From Pyxidicoccus parkwaysis (GTDB taxonomy: Bacteria > Myxococcota > Myxococcia > Myxococcales > Myxococcaceae): a DNA stretch of 64,000 nucleotides. The stretch's first letter is position 1, and every line of letters starts with the position of its first letter. The notes below the pieces were generated by a model. That model was not told where the DNA came from and made no database searches. It saw nothing but the letters and a program-made list of their open reading frames with translations. The stretch lies in NCBI RefSeq assembly GCF_017301735.1, contig NZ_CP071090.1, forward strand, positions 1,550,001 through 1,614,000, given 5' to 3'. Below, one piece after another: positions 1 through 8,404 of this stretch. Position numbers and translations under genes: made by a program.

Positions 1-18
1 GCGAGCCGTCCACCACTG

Positions 19-1086
19 CTACGGGTAGCAGGCCGCCTGGCGCAGATTCGTATCCTCGGGCAGGCCGAGGGCCACGTTGAAGTTCTGCACGGCCTGGCCG
101 GCCATGCCCTTCACCAGGTTGTCCAGCGCCGCCATGACGGCCACCGAGCGGCCCTTGGTGGCCACGGAGATGTCGCAGAAGTTGCTGCCCGCCACCGCGG
201 CGACGCGCGGCGTGCCCTCGACGATGCGGACGAACTTCGAGCCTTCGTAGTAGCGGCGGAACTTGTCCGTCAGCGACTGCGTCACCACCGCGCCGCCGTG
301 CTCCGGCCACTCGAACTGCACGGTGGCGAAGATGCCGCGCACCATGGGCGCCGAGTGCGGCACGAAGGCCAGCCGGTGCCGCTGCGCGCCATGCGCCACC
401 AGCATCACCTCCACCTCGGCCTCGTGCTGGTGCTCCAGCGGCTTGTACGCGCGGAAGTCGTGCGCGCGCGTCGGGTGGTGCGTGCCCTCGCCCGGCAGCG
501 AGCCGGAGCCGGACGAGCCCGTCACGCCAGAGACTGCCAGCAGCCCCAGGCCCGGCGTGGACGCAATCGGCAGCAGCGCGAGCTGCACCGCCGTCGCGAA
601 GCACCCCGGGTTGGCGATGCGCTTCGCCTTGGCGATGGCGTCGCGCTTCCACTCCGTGAGGCCGTACGTGAAGGTGCCCAGCAGGTCCGGAGCCGGGTGG
701 GGCCGGCCGTACGCGCCCGCGTAGCGGCCCGGGTGGTCCAACCGGAAGTCCGAGGACAAATCGATGAGCAGCACGCGCTCGGCGATGCCGGCGTCGGCCC
801 ACTTCTTCTCGATGTCGATGAACTGCTTCGCCAGCTCACCGTGGCCCAGCGCGCTGAACACCACCGGCTGCTGAGAGTCCGACAGCCAGCGCCAGTCCGG
901 CTCCGCCTCGAAGCGGCCGTCCACCAGCCCGCGCAGGTGCGGGTGCACCTTGTGGATGGGCTCGCCCGCATGGTGCCGCGACACCACGCGGATGCCGCCC
1001 ACCGCCGGATGTCCGGCGAGGATGCGCAAGAGCTCGCCTCCGCCGAAACCGGAGGCTCCCAGGATGTAGATGTTCGCCCGCGTCAT
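19..1086 (-). CDS. argC: N-acetyl(acyl)-gamma-glutamyl-phosphate reductase
   Basis: ArgC reduces N-acylglutamyl-5-phosphate to the semialdehyde with NADPH, the third step of arginine synthesis, in the cytoplasm. The N-terminus carries the Rossmann motif GASGFGGGE, and the catalytic cysteine lies in NPGCFAT near residue 160. The serine/glycine-rich GVTGSSGSGS stretch and a downstream HHPTRAHDF segment also match the family. At 355 residues it is full length. The ATG overlaps the stop of the upstream P-loop gene by four bases (ATGA), so translation is probably coupled. It is the last gene of the operon visible here. Whether the acyl group is acetyl or succinyl cannot be told from ArgC itself. 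Confidence 0.95.
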   Translation of the reverse strand: MTRANIYILGASGFGGGELLRILAGHPAVGGIRVVSRHHAGEPIHKVHPHLRGLVDGRFEAEPDWRWLSDSQQPVVFSALGHGELAKQFIDIEKKWADAGIAERVLLIDLSSDFRLDHPGRYAGAYGRPHPAPDLLGTFTYGLTEWKRDAIAKAKRIANPGCFATAVQLALLPIASTPGLGLLAVSGVTGSSGSGSLPGEGTHHPTRAHDFRAYKPLEHQHEAEVEVMLVAHGAQRHRLAFVPHSAPMVRGIFATVQFEWPEHGGAVVTQSLTDKFRRYYEGSKFVRIVEGTPRVAAVAGSNFCDISVATKGRSVAVMAALDNLVKGMAGQAVQNFNVALGLPEDTNLRQAACYP

Positions 1087-2144
1087 GACTTCCTCCCCGC
1101 GCCCAGCTTGGGCGCGAGCTTCTCCAGGAACAGCTTGCCCAGCGCAGCCGCATTCGCGCGTGCGTTGCGAGCGGGAATCCCCACCACCTGCTCCACGAAG
1201 CGCACGCCCACCGCGTTGTCCGTGGCCGGTCCCGCCACCACGTCCACGTCGATGCCGTACGTCTCACGCAGGTGCCGCACGCCGCCGGCGGCGCCCACCG
1301 GGTCGTTGGCGCACAGCACCCAGGCCCCCGCGAGGCTCTTCAGCTCCGCGTCCGCGAGGATGCCCTGCACGCCGTACTCACCCATGATGCCGTCGCCCGT
1401 CTCCGCGACGATGATGTCCACGTTCTCCGCCGCCAGCTCGGAGAAGAGCACCCGCGCCACGCGCGCTCCCGTGCGCGGGCCCGTGCAGACGACGCCCGCG
1501 TCGGTGAAGTCCATCACCACGTCCGCGCCGGAGTCCTGCATGCTCAGCGTGTCGCGCATCAGCGACACGCCCGTCAGCTTCGCGCCGCCCACGCGGTAGC
1601 CCGCCTGCGCCAGCGCGCGGACGATGACGCTGGCTGCGTACGTCTTGCCCGCGTTCATGCAGGTGCCGACGACGTAGATGACGGGGCACTTCACCGGGGT
1701 GGACGTGCCCTTCAGCGCGCCCGAGGTGACGTGCGCCGGCTGCCCGGTGCGCGACATCAGCTCCGGGAACTCCAGCACCTGGCCCAGGACTTCGGCCTCG
1801 AAGGGCATGCCCACGCCGGGGTTGTGCGAGGTGCACTTGCCGATGACGCCGCCCATGTTGAGCACGTTCAGCCGGTCGCCCACGGAGACGGACTCGGGCA
1901 CCACGCCCTCGTAGCCGTGCAGTGCGTTGCGGTGCCCCAGCGCGCCCACGACGATGTCGCCCGCGTGCAGGGTGACGAGGCGCCCGTGCGGGTCCTCAAG
2001 CTGGTTGTAGACGCTCTTCTCGCCGTGGATGCGCACGGCGACCACCGCGCCTTCTTCCGCCTTCACTTCCGGAGCCAGGTGCACCGTGCGGCCGAGGCCG
2101 AGGTTCCGGGTGACGCTACCCACCTTGTCGACGAAGACCTTCAT
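1083..2144 (-). CDS. P-loop protein of unknown function in the arginine operon (BioD/DUF1611-like)
   Basis: This 353-residue protein has an N-terminal domain of about 150 residues and then a P-loop (GTCMNAGKT, residues 160-168) spaced like the GTDxxxGKT loop of dethiobiotin synthetase and DUF1611 proteins. A later IIVAETGDGIMGEYG segment resembles the second conserved block of those families. It starts one base after the argG stop and overlaps argC by four bases, so it is a fixed member of the operon. The operon shows no argA, argJ or argD. From memory, one DUF1611 protein (DgcN) has been described as a D-glutamate N-acetyltransferase. N-acylation of glutamate is therefore a possible role here, but this is inference. 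A ligase or kinase role is equally open. Confidence 0.8.
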   Translation of the reverse strand: MKVFVDKVGSVTRNLGLGRTVHLAPEVKAEEGAVVAVRIHGEKSVYNQLEDPHGRLVTLHAGDIVVGALGHRNALHGYEGVVPESVSVGDRLNVLNMGGVIGKCTSHNPGVGMPFEAEVLGQVLEFPELMSRTGQPAHVTSGALKGTSTPVKCPVIYVVGTCMNAGKTYAASVIVRALAQAGYRVGGAKLTGVSLMRDTLSMQDSGADVVMDFTDAGVVCTGPRTGARVARVLFSELAAENVDIIVAETGDGIMGEYGVQGILADAELKSLAGAWVLCANDPVGAAGGVRHLRETYGIDVDVVAGPATDNAVGVRFVEQVVGIPARNARANAAALGKLFLEKLAPKLGAGRKS

Positions 2145-2145
2145 T

Positions 2146-3339
2146 TCAACCTCCCTTGGCCCGGTGAGAGAGCATCTGCGCCACGCCGTACAGCTTGGCG
2201 AAGCCCGCCGCTTCAGAACCCGTCCACAACACGTTGGCTTCCCCGTACGTCGCCACCTTCGCGTCCATCAGCGAGTGCGGCGACTTCACGCCCTCCACCA
2301 CCATCGTCCTGGGGTGGAGCACCAGCCGTACCTCGCCCGTCACGCGCTCCTGCGACGAGGTGAGGAACGCCTCCAGGTCCTTCACCAGCGGGTCGAAGAA
2401 GTGGCCCTCGTGCAGCAGCGAGCCGTAGAGGTTGCCCATCGACTCCTTCCAGAAGAGCTGCTTGCCGGACAGCACCAGCTTCTCCAGCTCGCGGTGCGAG
2501 GTGATGAGCAGGTGCGCCGCCGGCGCCTCGAAGCCCACGCGGCCCTTGATGCCGAGAATCGTGTCACCCAGGTGCACGCCGCGGCCGATGCCGTACGTGC
2601 GGCCGATGGCGTTGAGCGTCTCCACCAGCTTCACGGGCGACAGCTTCTCGCCGTCCAGCGCGGACGGGATGCCCTGCTCGAAGGAGAGGGTGAGCGTGCG
2701 GGGCTTCAGGTCCGTGGGAATGACGCCGCCGGGGAAGGCCGCCTCGGGTAGCGCGCTCCACGAGTCCAGCGTCTCCCGGCCGCCCACCGAGGTGCCCCAC
2801 ATGCCCTCGTTGACGGAGTAGGAGCCCAGCTTCGGGGGCATGTGGATGCCGCGCTCGGCGAGGAAGGACAGCTCCTGCTGCCGGCTGAGGCCCAGCGTGC
2901 GGATGGGCGTGAGCAGCTCCAGCTCCGGAGCGAGCGAGCGGAAGGCCACGTCGAAGCGGACCTGGTCATTGCCCGCGCCCGTGCTGCCGTGGGCAATGGC
3001 CTGCGCGCCCAGCTCGCGCGCCATGCGCACGGCCTCCACGGCCTGGCAGGCACGCTCGGCGGAGACGCTCAGCGGGTAGACCTGGCCGCGCAGCACGTTG
3101 CCGGCGATGAGGTAGCGCAGGTAGCCCTGGAAGAGGGTGTCGCGCGCGTCCACCGTGTGGTGCGCCACCGCGCCCAGCTTCGAGGACAGCGCCGCGATGT
3201 TGGCGAGCTGCTCGGGCGGGAAGCCGCCGGTGTCCACGGTGACAGTCGTCACGTTGTAGCCCTGCTCGCGCAGGTACACGGTGCAGAAAGCGGTATCGAG
3301 TCCGCCGGAGAAGGCCAGCACCACGTTCTTCTTGCTCAT
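2146..3339 (-). CDS. argG: Argininosuccinate synthase
   Basis: ArgG joins citrulline and aspartate with ATP to give argininosuccinate. The N-terminal PP-loop FSGGLDTAF and the GSTGAGNDQVRFD motif that binds ATP and citrulline are both present. I chose the ATG that follows GAGGAG at about six bases; the open frame extends 13 codons upstream without another good ribosome site. The protein is 397 residues. Several segments (VVLAFSGGLDT, GVHLGDTILGIKGRVGFEAPA) look, from memory, more like the argG of Bacteroidetes than of gammaproteobacteria. It lies 26 bases after argH and one base before the P-loop gene. Confidence 0.95.
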   Translation of the reverse strand: MSKKNVVLAFSGGLDTAFCTVYLREQGYNVTTVTVDTGGFPPEQLANIAALSSKLGAVAHHTVDARDTLFQGYLRYLIAGNVLRGQVYPLSVSAERACQAVEAVRMARELGAQAIAHGSTGAGNDQVRFDVAFRSLAPELELLTPIRTLGLSRQQELSFLAERGIHMPPKLGSYSVNEGMWGTSVGGRETLDSWSALPEAAFPGGVIPTDLKPRTLTLSFEQGIPSALDGEKLSPVKLVETLNAIGRTYGIGRGVHLGDTILGIKGRVGFEAPAAHLLITSHRELEKLVLSGKQLFWKESMGNLYGSLLHEGHFFDPLVKDLEAFLTSSQERVTGEVRLVLHPRTMVVEGVKSPHSLMDAKVATYGEANVLWTGSEAAGFAKLYGVAQMLSHRAKGG

Positions 3340-3365
3340 GTCGTCACTCCTCACGGGGAAGGGGT

Positions 3366-4715
3366 TCACAGCGCCCACACGCGCGCGGTGGCGGAGGCCA
3401 CGGCGCGGTGGGTGTCGTCGAGCCAGGCGCGCGCGGCGGCCAGCTCCTCGCGGGCCTGCGGCAGGCCCAGGTTTCCAGCGCCACCCAGGTGGGTGGCCGT
3501 CAGTGCGCCGCGGTCCGGATGGAACGTTCCGTCCGCGAGCTCTCGTCCCACCTGCCGGTACGCATCGCGGAAGGGCAGGCCCTTCGCCACCAGCGCGTAG
3601 GCGTGGTGGGCCGCGTACAGCGAGTCATCGCTGGCTCGCGCGGCCGCCTCTGCCTTCACCTGGAGCGCCGGCACCAGCCGGGCGAGCACGTCCAGCAGGT
3701 CCTTCATGGACGTCAGTCCCGCGAGGGTGGGGGACTTCAACAGCTGGAAGTCGCGGTGGTAGCTGGACGGCAGGCCACCGGCCACCGCCTCCACCTGATG
3801 TGCGATTCCACGCAGCTCGCGGCAGCGCCCGCGCGCCAGCTCCACCACGTCCGGGTTCTTCTTCTGCGGCATGATGGACGAGCCCGTGGTGTACGCGTCC
3901 GGCAGCGCGAGGAAGCCGAACTCGTCCATGCTGTAGAGCTGCACGTCCCACAGCCACTTCTCCAGCGTGCCCGCCACCGAGCAGGCCCAGCCCAGCACCG
4001 CCTGCTCGTGCCGGCCGCGGCCGTTCTGCACGTCGATGGGGCTGCGCTGCACCCGGCTGAAGCCGAGCAGCTTCGCCGTGTACTCGCGGTCGATGGGCAG
4101 CGGCACGCCGAAGCCCGCCGCCGCGCCGAGCGGGCAGCGGTCCAACCGCGCCCACACGCCACGCAGCGCCTCCAATTCCTCGAGCAGGCCCTCCGCGAAG
4201 GCCATGCCCCACAGGCCGAAGGTGGACGGCATGGCGCGGCGCAGGTGCGTGTAGCCGGGCAGGGCCACGGACGCGTGCGTCTGCGCGAAGTCGAGGAATG
4301 TCCCGGCCAGCTCCACCGTGCGCGCGCCGAGGGCGAGCACCTCTTCACGGAGGAACAGCCGCATGGCGAGCTGCACCTGATCATTGCGCGAGCGGGCCAG
4401 GTGGATGCGCTTGCCCGGCTCGCCGACGCGCTCCACGAGCGCGGCCTCGAGCGCGGTGTGGCCGTCCTCCTGCTCCGGGCGGATGTGGAACTGGCCGGCG
4501 CGCGCCTCGTCGTGCAGCGCCTTCAGCGCGGACACCAGGGCCTTCGCGTCGTCGGCGGGCAACAGGCCCACGTGCGCCAGCATCCGCGCGTGCGCGGCGC
4601 TGCCGAGCGCGTCATGCGGCGCGAGCGACAGGTCCACCACCGGGTCATTGCCCACGGTGAAGCGGTGGATGACCGCGTCCAGCGCCAGGCCCTTGCCCCA
4701 CAGGGTGTCAGCCAC
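3366..4715 (-). CDS. argH: Argininosuccinate lyase
   Basis: ArgH splits argininosuccinate into arginine and fumarate, the last step of the pathway. The fumarase/aspartase signature GSSIMPQKKNPD is intact, and the HTALE and ARSRNDQV blocks of the family are present. The chosen GTG start sits about six bases after GAGGAGG and lies inside the end of the upstream M20 gene (GTGGCTGA, eight-base overlap). An in-frame start 24 bases upstream is possible but has no better ribosome site. The product is 449 residues, normal for the family. Confidence 0.95.
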   Translation of the reverse strand: MADTLWGKGLALDAVIHRFTVGNDPVVDLSLAPHDALGSAAHARMLAHVGLLPADDAKALVSALKALHDEARAGQFHIRPEQEDGHTALEAALVERVGEPGKRIHLARSRNDQVQLAMRLFLREEVLALGARTVELAGTFLDFAQTHASVALPGYTHLRRAMPSTFGLWGMAFAEGLLEELEALRGVWARLDRCPLGAAAGFGVPLPIDREYTAKLLGFSRVQRSPIDVQNGRGRHEQAVLGWACSVAGTLEKWLWDVQLYSMDEFGFLALPDAYTTGSSIMPQKKNPDVVELARGRCRELRGIAHQVEAVAGGLPSSYHRDFQLLKSPTLAGLTSMKDLLDVLARLVPALQVKAEAAARASDDSLYAAHHAYALVAKGLPFRDAYRQVGRELADGTFHPDRGALTATHLGGAGNLGLPQAREELAAARAWLDDTHRAVASATARVWAL

Positions 4716-5769
4716 GGGCCACCTCCTCGAAGTAGCCACGCACCAGTCGCGTGTAGAAGGCGACGCCCGCTTCGAGCTCCGCCCGGGTGAGGTACTCGTC
4801 CGCCTGGTGGCTGCGCAGCGTGTCGCCAGGGCCCACCTTCACCGCCGGAAGGTCGCCCAGGAAGGCCCAGTCGGACGTGGTGCTGGAGCCCACCGGCTGC
4901 TCACCGGACGCGGCCATCGCGGCTCGGACGATGGGCTGATGCGACGCCGTCGCCTTCGGCAGGTATCGCGCCGAGTGCACCTGCACCTCGCTCTTCAGCG
5001 CACCCGCCAGCTGCTTCGCCACCGCCGCGTGGTCCATGGCCGGCGTGGTGCGCAGGTCCACGAAGAACTCGCACTTGTCCGGCACCTGGTTGCGCGCCAG
5101 CCCGCCGCTGATTTGCGTCACCTGAGCACGGGCCTCGCCCAGCAGCGGGTGCGAGGGGAAGCGCAGCTCCGAGAGAACGGAGATGTCCCCCGCCGCCAGG
5201 TGGATGGCGTTGAGGGCCTGCGTGCTGTTCGCGTGCGCCACGTGGCCGCTCTTGCCGTGCGCGGTGCAGCGCAGGAGCAGCATGCCCCGCTGCGCGGTGC
5301 ACGGCTTCAGGCTCGTGGGCTCGCCCACAATCGCCGCGTCCAGCGGCCCCAGCTCGGACAGCATCGTTCCCAGTCCCTGGCCTCCCGTCTCTTCCTCGGC
5401 GGTGAAGGCGAAGACCACCTCGCCTCCAGTGGGTGCTCCCTCTTTCAACAGGGTGCGGGCGGTGAGGAGCATCCCCGCCACGCAGCCCTTCGCGTCGTTG
5501 CTGCCCAGGCCGTAGAGCCGGTCCTCGCGCCACTCGGGCGCGTGCGGCGCGTACGTCCACCCGGCGTTGGGCTTCACCGTGTCCACGTGCGAGTTGACGA
5601 GCAGCCGGCGCGGCCCGCTGCCAACGGAGAACCACACGTTGTGGCCCTTCCGCTGGACGCGCGCGCCCCAGCCCTCGGCCCACCCGGACACGGTGTCCGC
5701 GATGCGACCCTCGTCACCCGACACGCTGGGGATGGCGACCAGCGCCTGGAGCAGCTCCGCCGCGTTCAT
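4708..5769 (-). CDS. M20-family N-acyl-amino-acid deacylase (ArgE-like, probable N-acylcitrulline deacylase)
   Basis: This 353-residue zinc amidohydrolase has the M20 ligands in order: NSHVDTV, GSNDAKG, the TAEEETGG pair with the catalytic glutamate, VGEPT, and a late histidine in RSHQADEY. It is shorter than E. coli ArgE and is closer in size to the deacylases in acyl-ornithine carbamoyltransferase operons and to LysK. Because the operon's carbamoyltransferase should make N-acylcitrulline, the natural role is removal of the acyl group before ArgG. It overlaps argB by four bases upstream and argH by eight bases downstream. Whether the substrate is N-acetyl or N-succinyl is undecided. Confidence 0.85.
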   Translation of the reverse strand: MNAAELLQALVAIPSVSGDEGRIADTVSGWAEGWGARVQRKGHNVWFSVGSGPRRLLVNSHVDTVKPNAGWTYAPHAPEWREDRLYGLGSNDAKGCVAGMLLTARTLLKEGAPTGGEVVFAFTAEEETGGQGLGTMLSELGPLDAAIVGEPTSLKPCTAQRGMLLLRCTAHGKSGHVAHANSTQALNAIHLAAGDISVLSELRFPSHPLLGEARAQVTQISGGLARNQVPDKCEFFVDLRTTPAMDHAAVAKQLAGALKSEVQVHSARYLPKATASHQPIVRAAMAASGEQPVGSSTTSDWAFLGDLPAVKVGPGDTLRSHQADEYLTRAELEAGVAFYTRLVRGYFEEVARG

Positions 5770-6692
5770 CCCACGGCCCCGGCCGGTTTCGGCGCGGACT
5801 CGCGCACCACCATGGTGCCGCTGCCCTCGTTGGTGAAGACCTCCTCCAGGAGCGCGTTGGGCATCACGCCGCTGACGAGGTGCACGCTGCCCACGCCGCC
5901 CACGAGCGCGTGGCGGATGGCGTGCGCCTTGGGCCGCATGCCGCCGGAGATGGCGCCCGTGTTCTCCATGGTGGCCAGGTCCGTCAGGTTGGCGAGCGTG
6001 ACGAGCGACGTCGGGTCGCTGACGTTGCGGAGCAGGCCCGGCACCTCGACGAGGAAGAAGAGCTTCTCCGCCGACAGCGCCACCGCGAGCGCCGCGGCCA
6101 CGGTGTCCGCGTTGGTGTTGTAGACGGCGCCGTCGGGGCCGCCGGACAGGGGCGCCACCACCGGCACGTAGTCCGCCGCGCGCAGGTGCTCCACCACGCG
6201 CGTGTCCACCGACTCGATGTCGCCCACGAGGCCGTAGTCCACGAGCCGGCCCTCGGGAGCGCCGGGTTCGGTCACCATGACGGGAGGACGCTTGCGCGCC
6301 TTGATGAGGCCCGCGTCCACGCCGCTCAGGCCCACGGAGGGCACGCCCGCCGCCTGGAGGTCCGCCAGGAGGTCCGTGTGCAGCTTGCCCGCGAGCACCA
6401 TCTTCGCCGCGTCCAGCACGGGCGCGGAGGTGACGCGGCGGCCCGCCACCTTCTCGATGGGCAGGTGGAGCGCGTCACACAGCGTGTCCAATTCCGGGCC
6501 GCCGCCGTGAACGACGATGGGGCGGATGGAGAAGGTCCACAGCAGGGCGATCTGCTCGCACGCGGAGCGGCGCAGCTTCGGGTCGCTCAGCATGGCGCCG
6601 CCGAGCTTGATGACGAACGTCTTGCGGCGGAACTGCTGCACGTAGCGCGCGGCGTGACGGAGCGCGGAGTACGGGTCGGGAGACAGGGGCAC
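5766..6692 (-). CDS. argB: N-acetyl(acyl)glutamate kinase
   Basis: ArgB phosphorylates the gamma-carboxylate of N-acylglutamate with ATP. The amino-acid-kinase fold is clear: KLGGAML near residue 28, VVHGGGPELD, a NADTVAAALAVAL segment, and a C-terminal GGMRPK followed by TNEGSGTMV. At 308 residues it has a short N-terminal extension of about 25 residues. An N-terminal helix of this kind occurs in arginine-sensitive hexameric NAGKs, so feedback inhibition by arginine is plausible. There is no fused GNAT domain, unlike Xanthomonas ArgB/A. Its ATG start lies 51 bases after argF'. Confidence 0.93.
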   Translation of the reverse strand: MPLSPDPYSALRHAARYVQQFRRKTFVIKLGGAMLSDPKLRRSACEQIALLWTFSIRPIVVHGGGPELDTLCDALHLPIEKVAGRRVTSAPVLDAAKMVLAGKLHTDLLADLQAAGVPSVGLSGVDAGLIKARKRPPVMVTEPGAPEGRLVDYGLVGDIESVDTRVVEHLRAADYVPVVAPLSGGPDGAVYNTNADTVAAALAVALSAEKLFFLVEVPGLLRNVSDPTSLVTLANLTDLATMENTGAISGGMRPKAHAIRHALVGGVGSVHLVSGVMPNALLEEVFTNEGSGTMVVRESAPKPAGAVG

Positions 6693-6743
6693 GGAGCACC
6701 TCGAAAAAGGAAGAAAGAGAAGGCGGGCTCTGCTGCGCGGCTT

Positions 6744-7757
6744 CTAGCGCGAGTGCGAGCGCATCCAGTGGAGGAGGGCGCGCTGGACGTGGTAGCGGTT
6801 GCCCGCCTCGTCCACCACGCGGCTGCTCTTGTGGTCCAGCACCTCGTCGGCCACCTCCACGTTGCGCCGCACGGGCAGGCAGTGGAGGAAGGCCGCGTCC
6901 TTCGCGGCGCGGGACATGGTGCGCAGCGTGGGCATCCACCCGGAGTAGGACGCGAGCAGCGCGGTGACGTCATTGGGCGAGTACGCCGCCGCCGCCGACG
7001 GGCCCCACGACTTGGCGTACACCGCGCGGCTGCCGGCGAGCGCCTCGTCCTGGTCATGCGTGTACGTCACGCTGCCGCCGGTGGCCTTCGCGTAGGCCTC
7101 GGCCTCGGCGCGCACTGCGGGGTGCAATTCGAAGCCGGGAGGGTGCGCCACGCGCACCTCGCAGCCGGCGGCCGCGGCGCTGAGGAGGAAGGAGTTGGGG
7201 ACGGCCTTGGGCAGCGGCTTGATGTGCGGCGCCCAGGTGAGCGTCACCGGCAGCTTCTTGGTGCTGCCGAACGTCTCGCGCAGGGTGAGCACGTCCGCGA
7301 GGCCCTGGCAGGGGTGCTCGCGCGCGGACTCCATGCTGACCACGGGGACGGTGGCCCACTTTCGGAACGCGCCGATGATGGGGTCGACCTCGTCCTCCTC
7401 GTCACCGCCGCCCTGCGAGAAGGTCCGCACGCCGAGCATGTCCACGAAGCGCGAGAGGACGGGCGCGGCCTCCTTGAGGTGCTCGGCCCGGTCCGCGTTC
7501 ATCACCGCGCCCTCGCGGTGCTCGAGCTTCCACACGCCCGCGCCCACGTCGAGGATGATGGCGTTGCCGCCGCCGCGCAGCATGACGGCCTCGAACGAGG
7601 TGCGCGTGCGCAGGGACGGGTTGAAGAACACCATGCCCAGGATGCTGCCCGGGAACAGCGGCTGGCTCGGACCCTTGAACTTCCACGCGGCCGCCTGCGC
7701 GAGCACCGCCTCGACGCCCTCGGGCCCGAGGTCCTGGATGTGGGTGACGTGCTTCAT
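6744..7757 (-). CDS. argF': N-acylornithine carbamoyltransferase (acetyl- or succinyl-ornithine transcarbamylase)
   Basis: This 337-residue transcarbamylase carries the carbamoyl-phosphate motif FFNPSLRTRTSFE, then EHPCQ, and HCLPVRRNV near the C-terminus. The RRNV extension of HCLP, with the TWAPH and AVPNS segments, marks the acyl-ornithine subfamily rather than classical ArgF. The overall text resembles Bacteroides succinylornithine transcarbamylase as I remember it (VWKLE, MNADRAEHL, TWAPHIKPLP). At the residue deciding acetyl versus succinyl in characterised enzymes (Glu92/Pro90) this protein has Ala91. The ATG follows GGAG at about nine bases. It is the first gene of the operon and faces argR across the ARG-box region. 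Confidence 0.9.
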   Translation of the reverse strand: MKHVTHIQDLGPEGVEAVLAQAAAWKFKGPSQPLFPGSILGMVFFNPSLRTRTSFEAVMLRGGGNAIILDVGAGVWKLEHREGAVMNADRAEHLKEAAPVLSRFVDMLGVRTFSQGGGDEEDEVDPIIGAFRKWATVPVVSMESAREHPCQGLADVLTLRETFGSTKKLPVTLTWAPHIKPLPKAVPNSFLLSAAAAGCEVRVAHPPGFELHPAVRAEAEAYAKATGGSVTYTHDQDEALAGSRAVYAKSWGPSAAAAYSPNDVTALLASYSGWMPTLRTMSRAAKDAAFLHCLPVRRNVEVADEVLDHKSSRVVDEAGNRYHVQRALLHWMRSHSR

Positions 7758-7938
7758 GGGCCTGTGCTCCAACCGGCTGCTGGCCGGATGCATGGGTGGG
7801 TGAATATGCACGAAAATGCGTGCATCCTCTTTGGGAGGCGCGGATAATATGCAAGAAGACGCAGCGCGCAAGCCTCTTGTTCCCAAAATCTTCATGCAGG
7901 CCCTTGCATGAATATTCACGCAAATGCATGGTGGGTGA
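7758..7938. promoter_or_regulatory. Divergent argF'/argR control region with ARG-box-like palindromes
   Basis: This 181-base gap separates the arginine operon from argR and is far more AT-rich than its surroundings. It holds repeated TGCA, GAAT and ATTCA elements. The best are TGCACG-N6-CGTGCA (7807-7824), CATGCA-N6-TGCATG (7893-7910) and TGCATGAATATTCACGCA (7905-7922), the last being an 18-base near-palindrome with one mismatch per half. Bacterial ArgR binds 18-bp imperfect palindromes of TNTGAAT type in pairs, so these are probable operators for arginine-dependent repression and argR autoregulation. Confidence 0.7.
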
Positions 7939-8361
7939 ATGAACCTGGATGAGACCATCCTGAGGCTCATCTCCGAGCGGGAGATCAGTGATCAGGCGGT
8001 GTTACAGGAGCTGCTTGAGGCGGAGGGCGAGGCTCCGAGCCAGTCCACGCTGTCGCGGCGGCTGAAGAAGCTGGGTGTGCAGAAGGTGGCGGGGCGGTAT
8101 CAGCGGGTGGAGACGCCGCCCGTGGTGGCGCCCGCGAGGCCGTGGCTGCGGATCACGGAAGCGCCGCCGAACCTGTTGGTGCTGAAGACGGCGCCCGGCT
8201 ACGCGCAGATATTCGCGCTGGCGTTGGACCGCGAGCCGGACGTGCCCGGGCTCGCCGGCACGGTGGCGGGAGACGACACGATTTTCGTCGCGGTGACGGA
8301 CCCATCGCGGCTGCGCGAGGTGCGCGAGGCCGTGGAGGAGTTGATGTCGCGGGGGACGTGA
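7939..8361 (+). CDS. argR: Arginine repressor ArgR
   Basis: ArgR is a hexameric winged-helix regulator that binds ARG boxes when loaded with arginine. Residues 1-65 form the DNA-binding domain, with recognition text SQSTLSRRLKKL. The C-terminal domain ends with AGTVAGDDTIFVAV, close to the GTIAGDDT arginine-binding motif of the family. At 140 residues it is slightly short but complete. Divergent placement against the arginine operon with palindromes between them supports local control. The ATG has only a weak upstream GGTGGG ribosome site. Confidence 0.95.
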   Translation: MNLDETILRLISEREISDQAVLQELLEAEGEAPSQSTLSRRLKKLGVQKVAGRYQRVETPPVVAPARPWLRITEAPPNLLVLKTAPGYAQIFALALDREPDVPGLAGTVAGDDTIFVAVTDPSRLREVREAVEELMSRGT

Positions 8362-8404
8362 GGCGCGGGGGCTTGCGCCCGGTGGATTTCGGGGACAACC
8401 TGTA

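Noticed and set aside
5880-7847. Very long plus-strand open frame opposite argB and argF'
   Set aside because: It is a GC-bias shadow: composition is His/Arg/Gly-rich, no family match, and the opposite strand holds clear arg genes.
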